NCBI GenBank assembly: GCA_963720765.1
Contig: CAVRGS010000002.1
Span: forward strand, 434,001 to 498,000
DNA: 64,000 nt
Origin: DASUAS01 sp963720765
Lineage (GTDB): Bacteria > Actinomycetota > Acidimicrobiia > IMCC26256 > DASPTH01
Reading direction: 5' to 3'
The notes beneath the pieces are model-generated. The model was not told the DNA's origin, did no database searches, and saw nothing but the letters and a program-made list of their open reading frames with translations. Positions within the stretch are counted from its first letter, which is position 1; each line of letters starts with the position of its first letter. A program made the position numbers and the translations under genes. This document shows positions 60,072 through 64,000 of this stretch, piece after piece.

Positions 60072-61559
60072 ATGGCCCGCACGAGCACCGTCCCCCTCGC
60101 CCACCCGGAGTCGTTCTTCATCGGCGGCTCGTGGGTCGCGCCGTCGTCCGACTCGACCATCGACGTCATCGACGCCGGGACCGAGGAGCTCGCGTTCAGC
60201 ATCGCCGAGGCGCAGGCCGCCGACATGGCGCGAGCGGTCGAGGCCGCGCGCACCGCGTTCGACGAAGGACCGTGGCCCCAGCTGACCCACGCCGAGCGCG
60301 CCGGTTACCTCCGCGCCCTCGGCGCGGCACTCATGGAGCGCAACGACGCGTTGGCCGAGCTGTGGCCACGCGAGTCGGGCGTGCTCGCGAGCATGGCGCA
60401 GTACTCGGGGATGATGGCGGCCAGTGGTCTCGAGACGTATGCCGCGCTGGCCGACACGTTCGCGTTCGAGGAGCAGGCGCAGCCGTCGGGTCCCGGCTTC
60501 GGACTGCTGGTGCGCGAGCCGGTGGGCGTCGTCGGCGCGATCATCCCGTGGAACGCGCCGGTGCAGCTCATCACCCACAAGATCGGGCCGGCGTTGCTCG
60601 CCGGTTGCTCGATCGTGCTGAAGATGTCGCCGGAGGCGCCGGGCGAGGGCTACGTGTTCGCCGAGGCGGCGGAAGCGATCGGACTCCCGCCCGGCGTGCT
60701 CAACGTGGTGACAGCCGACCGCGACGTGTCGCAGCTGCTCGTCACGGACCCGCGCGTCGACAAGATCACGTTCACCGGTTCCACCGCCGCGGGTCGCAAG
60801 ATCGCATCGCTCTGCGGTGAGCGCATCGCACGCGTCACGCTCGAGCTCGGGGGCAAGTCGGCTGCGGTGGTGCTCGACGACGCCGACATCGCGGCGGTCG
60901 CCGCCTCGATCGCAGGCGCCGAGTGCATCATGACCGGCCAGATCTGTTCGTCGCTCACCCGCATCGTCGTCACGCAGAAGCACCACGACGAGATGGTCGA
61001 GGCACTGGCCGAGAACTTCGCCCAGGTCCAGGTGGGCGACCAGTTCGACGACACCGCGCAGATGGGGCCGCTCGCCATGCGTCGTCAGCGCGACCGCGTC
61101 GAGGGCTACATCCAGCAGGGCGTCGACGAAGGCGCGACGCTCGCCGCCGGTGGGGGCCGCCCGAAGCACCTCGAGCGCGGCTGGTTCGTGGAGCCGACCG
61201 TGTTCGGCAACGTCGACAACTCGTCGACGATCGCCCAGGAGGAGATCTTCGGGCCGGTGCTGAGCGTGATCCCCGCCGCCGACGAGCAGGACGCGGTGCG
61301 CATCGCCAACGACACCATCTACGGCCTCAACTCCTCGGTGTTCACTCCCGACGTCGACCGCGCCCGCGCGGTCGCCGGGCAGATCCGCGCCGGCACGGTC
61401 GGGCACAACGGCTTCAAGACCGACTTCGGCATGGCCTTCGGTGGGTTCAAGCAGTCGGGCATCGGCCGTGAGGGGGGCAAGGAAGGTCTGCTCCCGTTCC
61501 TCGAGACCAAGACCGTGATCCTCGACGAGGCCCCGAGCACGTACGCGTCGGGAAGCTGA
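60072..61559 (+). CDS. Aldehyde dehydrogenase family protein
   Basis: 495 residues. Catalytic Cys292 in GQICSSLTR and Glu258 in TLELGGKSAAV, with the coenzyme loop FTGSTAAGRKI and PWNAPVQLITHKIGPALLAG. The usual FxxGQxCxA reads IMTGQICSS here. EEIFGPVLSVIPA and NGFKTDFGMAFGGFKQSGIG complete the family set. It oxidises an aldehyde to acid with NAD(P). ATG 60072 lies behind GGAGATCCGCC. It precedes a PEBP gene by two bases. Confidence 0.93.
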   Translation: MARTSTVPLAHPESFFIGGSWVAPSSDSTIDVIDAGTEELAFSIAEAQAADMARAVEAARTAFDEGPWPQLTHAERAGYLRALGAALMERNDALAELWPRESGVLASMAQYSGMMAASGLETYAALADTFAFEEQAQPSGPGFGLLVREPVGVVGAIIPWNAPVQLITHKIGPALLAGCSIVLKMSPEAPGEGYVFAEAAEAIGLPPGVLNVVTADRDVSQLLVTDPRVDKITFTGSTAAGRKIASLCGERIARVTLELGGKSAAVVLDDADIAAVAASIAGAECIMTGQICSSLTRIVVTQKHHDEMVEALAENFAQVQVGDQFDDTAQMGPLAMRRQRDRVEGYIQQGVDEGATLAAGGGRPKHLERGWFVEPTVFGNVDNSSTIAQEEIFGPVLSVIPAADEQDAVRIANDTIYGLNSSVFTPDVDRARAVAGQIRAGTVGHNGFKTDFGMAFGGFKQSGIGREGGKEGLLPFLETKTVILDEAPSTYASGS

Positions 61560-61561
61560 CC

Positions 61562-62104
61562 GTGGTGGATCCGGATCGCCCGCCCATCCCGTACGTCTAC
61601 TTTCCTCCCGTCCACGGGATCGAGCTCACCAGCGACGACCTCGAGCACGGCGGGCGCGTCCCCGACGCGCACCTCGCCGACAGCATGGGCATGACCGGGG
61701 GGAACGTCTCTCCGCACCTGCTGTGGTCGGGCGCTCCCGAGGGCACGCAGTCGTTCGCGGTGACGTGCTTCGATCCCGATGCCCCGACGGGCAGCGGGTT
61801 CTGGCACTGGTCGGTGTTCGACCTCCCGGCGTCGACCACGGAGCTGCCGCGCGGTGCAGGCAGCGGCGACAAGGTCGGGCTTCCGGCCGGTGCGATCCAC
61901 GCGCGCAACGACGCCGGTGGTCTCGAGTACATCGGGGCCGCGCCACCGGAGGGTCACGGCGACCACCGCTACGTGTTCGCCGTGCACGCGGTCGGCATCC
62001 CCACGCTCGGGATCGACTCGTCGGCGTCGCCGGCCGCGGTCGGCTTCAACCTGTTCTTCAACACCTTGGGACGGGGAGTGCTCATCGCGCACTTCGGGCG
62101 CTGA
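61562..62104 (+). CDS. PEBP family protein (YbhB/YbcL, Raf-kinase-inhibitor-like)
   Basis: 180 residues from GTG, two bases after the aldehyde dehydrogenase stop. GGNVSPHLLWSGAPEGTQSF, AVTCFDPDAPTGSGFWHWSV and YIGAAPPEGHGDHRYVFAVH are the conserved ligand-site segments of bacterial PEBP proteins (DPDAP, GxxHWxV, PPxGHxHRY). The cellular role in bacteria is not settled. No signal peptide, so cytosolic. Confidence 0.9.
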   Translation: MVDPDRPPIPYVYFPPVHGIELTSDDLEHGGRVPDAHLADSMGMTGGNVSPHLLWSGAPEGTQSFAVTCFDPDAPTGSGFWHWSVFDLPASTTELPRGAGSGDKVGLPAGAIHARNDAGGLEYIGAAPPEGHGDHRYVFAVHAVGIPTLGIDSSASPAAVGFNLFFNTLGRGVLIAHFGR

Positions 62105-62118
62105 GCGGCGCCCGGTCG

Positions 62119-63030
62119 TCAGGTCTTCGGAACGTTCCAGGGTGAGTCGGTGACGAGGTAGTCCGGCGCGCTGGCGTCGCGCATCGATGCGGCACGGGCG
62201 TCGATGGTCGCCGCGTTGCGCTCGTTCGGGAGGTAGATCCAGAACTCATCGGCCAGGATCCCTTCGAGTGCGATGTCGGCGACCTCCTCGAGTGGCGCGA
62301 ACACCAGCTCCTGTCCCGCGCGCTCGAGTTGTTCCACGAACGGTGTGAGCGCGTCTCGACCCTCGGGGGGTGCCTGCCCGGGCCGGGCGTAGCGCTCGGG
62401 CCGATTGCGCCCTGGTCGCCAGATGCCGGTCGGCAGCGCACCGGGGGTGCGTGTCGAAGGAAGGAGCAACGACACCTGCACGGGGACCGCGGCGGCCCGC
62501 ATCTGACCCCAGAGGCACTCGGTGATGTTGGTGACCGCGGCCTTCGTCGTGGAGTACACCGCGCTGTTGCTCAGTGGCGCGAACGTGCCGTTCGACGACG
62601 AGGTGTTGACCACGTGGGCTGGCTCGCCCTGTTCGAGCAGCACGGGGACGAAGGCATTGATCCCGTGGATCACACCGAACACGTTGACGTCGACGGCCCA
62701 GCGCCAGTCGTTCACGTGATGCTCCCACAGCGCACCATCGGAGCCGGATGGGATCCCCGCGTTGTTGCACACGAGGTGCACCGCGCCGAACCGCTCGAGG
62801 GTCGCGTCGCGCAGGTGCTCGACCGACGCGAGCTGCGAGACGTCGGTGGGTACACCGAGCACTTCGCCGGTCCGGGCCGAGAGCTCGTCGACGGTCGAGC
62901 TGAGCAGTGACTCGTCGATGTCGGCGAGCACGACCCGCATGCCTGCAGCCAAGAACCGCTCTCCGAGGGCCCGCCCGATTCCGCCGCCGCCGCCGGTGAC
63001 GACGGCGGTCTTGCCCTCGAGGTCCTGCAC
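62119..63030 (-). CDS. Short-chain dehydrogenase/reductase
   Basis: 303 residues from GTG 63030. TGGGGGIG, VLADIDESLL (NAD preference), CNNAGIPSGS, NTSSSNGTFAPLS and YSTTKAAV. A longer C-terminus (LEEVADIALEGILADEFWIY, then LPNERNAATIDARAASMRDA) is typical of actinobacterial SDR family oxidoreductases in degradative clusters. Convergent with the PEBP gene and divergent from the amidohydrolase. Confidence 0.88.
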   Translation of the reverse strand: MQDLEGKTAVVTGGGGGIGRALGERFLAAGMRVVLADIDESLLSSTVDELSARTGEVLGVPTDVSQLASVEHLRDATLERFGAVHLVCNNAGIPSGSDGALWEHHVNDWRWAVDVNVFGVIHGINAFVPVLLEQGEPAHVVNTSSSNGTFAPLSNSAVYSTTKAAVTNITECLWGQMRAAAVPVQVSLLLPSTRTPGALPTGIWRPGRNRPERYARPGQAPPEGRDALTPFVEQLERAGQELVFAPLEEVADIALEGILADEFWIYLPNERNAATIDARAASMRDASAPDYLVTDSPWNVPKT

Positions 63031-63085
63031 GCCAGTACGGTAACGAGGAAAGCGCGACTGCCGCAACGAACCTGGGGGGATCGCC

Positions 63086-64000
63086 GTGGACCGCTACGTC
63101 GTCATCTCGGCCGACTGTCACGCCGGGGCCGACCTGCTCCAGTACCGGCCCTACCTGGAAGCGCGATATCAGGACACCTTCGACGAATGGGCGTCCACGT
63201 TCGTGAGCCCGTACGGCGACCTCGTACGACCCGACGCCGATCGCAACTGGGACAGCTCGCGTCGCATGCGCGAGTTGGAGGCCGACGGCGTGGTCGCCGA
63301 GATCGTCTACCCGAACACGATTCCGCCGTTCTACGCGCGCGGTGCGCTCGTGGCGACCGCGCCGACCGCGGCCGACTTCGAGCTGCGCCTCGCCGGGCTC
63401 CGCGCGCACAACCGCTGGCTCGCAGCGTGGTGCGCCGAGTACCCCGCTCGCCGCGCGGGTGTGGGACAGATCCTGCTCAACGACGTCGACGAAGCGGTGC
63501 GCGACGTGCACTGGATCGCCGACCACGACCTGCGCGGTGGCGTGCTCCTGCCGGGCGTGCCTCCCGACGCACCGATCCCGCCGCTGCATTCGCACGAGTA
63601 CGACCCCGTGTGGCGCGCGTGCGAGGAGCGCGGCGTGGTGCTGAACGCACACGGAGGAAGCAGCTCCCCCGACTACGGCGAGCACGCGGCGTCGTTGTCG
63701 TTGTGGCTGGTCGAGGCGGCGTGGTTCTCGCACCGTCCCTTGTGGACGTTCATCCTCTCGGGCGTGTTCGACCGGTTCCCGAAGTTGCGCCTCGTGCTGG
63801 CCGAGCAGGGCAGCGGCTGGATCGGTGAGGCACTCGACGTGATGGACAACCTCTACGGCCAGCTGTCGCGGGGCAACGTCGGCGTGATGCGCTTCGAACA
63901 TCCGCAGCTGCTGGACAAGATGCCGAGTGCGTACTGGCAGTCGAACTGCGCGGTGGCAGCCAGCTTCCTGCACCGCAACGATTGTGAGCGCAGGGCGCGG
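63086..64000 (+). CDS. Amidohydrolase family 2 protein (3' end outside the window)
   Basis: From GTG 63086 the frame is open to the window end (305 codons). It starts DRYVVISADCHAGADLLQYR, with the first metal site DCH; IVYPNTIPPFYARGALVATA, GGVLLPGVPPDAPIPPLHSH and CEERGVVLNAHGGSSSPDYG follow, then SGVFDRFPKLRLVLAEQGSG, where Glu replaces the more common His. This matches long actinobacterial ACMSD-like TIM-barrel hydrolases, as in the gene at 40179. The late Asp motif is not yet reached. Confidence 0.87.
   Translation, partial: MDRYVVISADCHAGADLLQYRPYLEARYQDTFDEWASTFVSPYGDLVRPDADRNWDSSRRMRELEADGVVAEIVYPNTIPPFYARGALVATAPTAADFELRLAGLRAHNRWLAAWCAEYPARRAGVGQILLNDVDEAVRDVHWIADHDLRGGVLLPGVPPDAPIPPLHSHEYDPVWRACEERGVVLNAHGGSSSPDYGEHAASLSLWLVEAAWFSHRPLWTFILSGVFDRFPKLRLVLAEQGSGWIGEALDVMDNLYGQLSRGNVGVMRFEHPQLLDKMPSAYWQSNCAVAASFLHRNDCERRAR

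Noticed and set aside
58788..61406. Very long minus-strand open frame opposite the flavoprotein and aldehyde dehydrogenase genes
   Set aside because: GC-rich codon bias leaves the antisense frame free of stops; its product is low-complexity Arg/His/Ala and the plus-strand genes have clear family motifs.

Overview
The window is very GC-rich, strongly coding DNA with GTG and TTG starts, an F420-type LLM oxidoreductase, SepX/GlpR-like and KstR/TetR-style regulation, and many short-chain dehydrogenases, CoA-transferases and amidohydrolases. This fits a high-GC actinobacterium, probably of the Acidimicrobiia (Ilumatobacter-like); that placement is inference. No rRNA or CRISPR array is visible. One tRNA, tRNA-Ala(CGC), is present.

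Layout. 0-13.6 kb is a housekeeping block: tldD/tldE, uppP, a SAF-domain protein, a FmdB zinc ribbon behind a CIRCE-like element, plsY, galU, moeA, moaA, moaC, a SepX/GlpR-like membrane protein, a translin-family protein and two MarR-type genes facing each other across a double operator. 13.7-22.5 kb looks like a genomic island set in the 3' end of tRNA-Ala: a 17-base copy of the tRNA end recurs at its far side, and it carries a CoA-ester catabolic set (SDR, LLM monooxygenase, two family III CoA-transferases, a crotonase, MarR) interrupted by an IS630-family element. 22.6-34 kb holds prfC, an aminopropyltransferase-like protein, an SDR, a Coq4-like protein, cupin, epimerase, hydrolase, glucose-6-phosphate dehydrogenase, VOC protein and a P450.

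34-53 kb is a peripheral catabolic cluster: Rieske oxygenase, Baeyer-Villiger monooxygenase, cyclase-type and TIM-barrel hydrolases, thioesterase, TetR regulator, enoyl-CoA hydratase, several SDRs, acyl-CoA ligase, a fused 2-oxoacid dehydrogenase E1 and an acyl-CoA dehydrogenase. Five copies of a near-palindrome related to TGTACCG-N2-CGGTACA sit at the divergent promoters and before the acyl-CoA dehydrogenase gene, which suggests one local TetR regulon for oxidising a cyclic or branched substrate through ketone, lactone, ring-opened acid and CoA ester. 53-64 kb has a second Coq4-like protein, a second soluble binding-protein-like gene, an ECF41 sigma factor with a matching promoter in front of a YCII/DGPF gene, a receiver-flavoreductase fusion, an aldehyde dehydrogenase, a PEBP protein, an SDR and a truncated amidohydrolase.

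Many conserved genes (tldE, uppP, moeA, Rieske, E1, sigma factor and others) carry single-base reading-frame breaks while both halves stay well conserved. Sequencing or assembly error is the likeliest cause, so these are annotated as one gene across the break.
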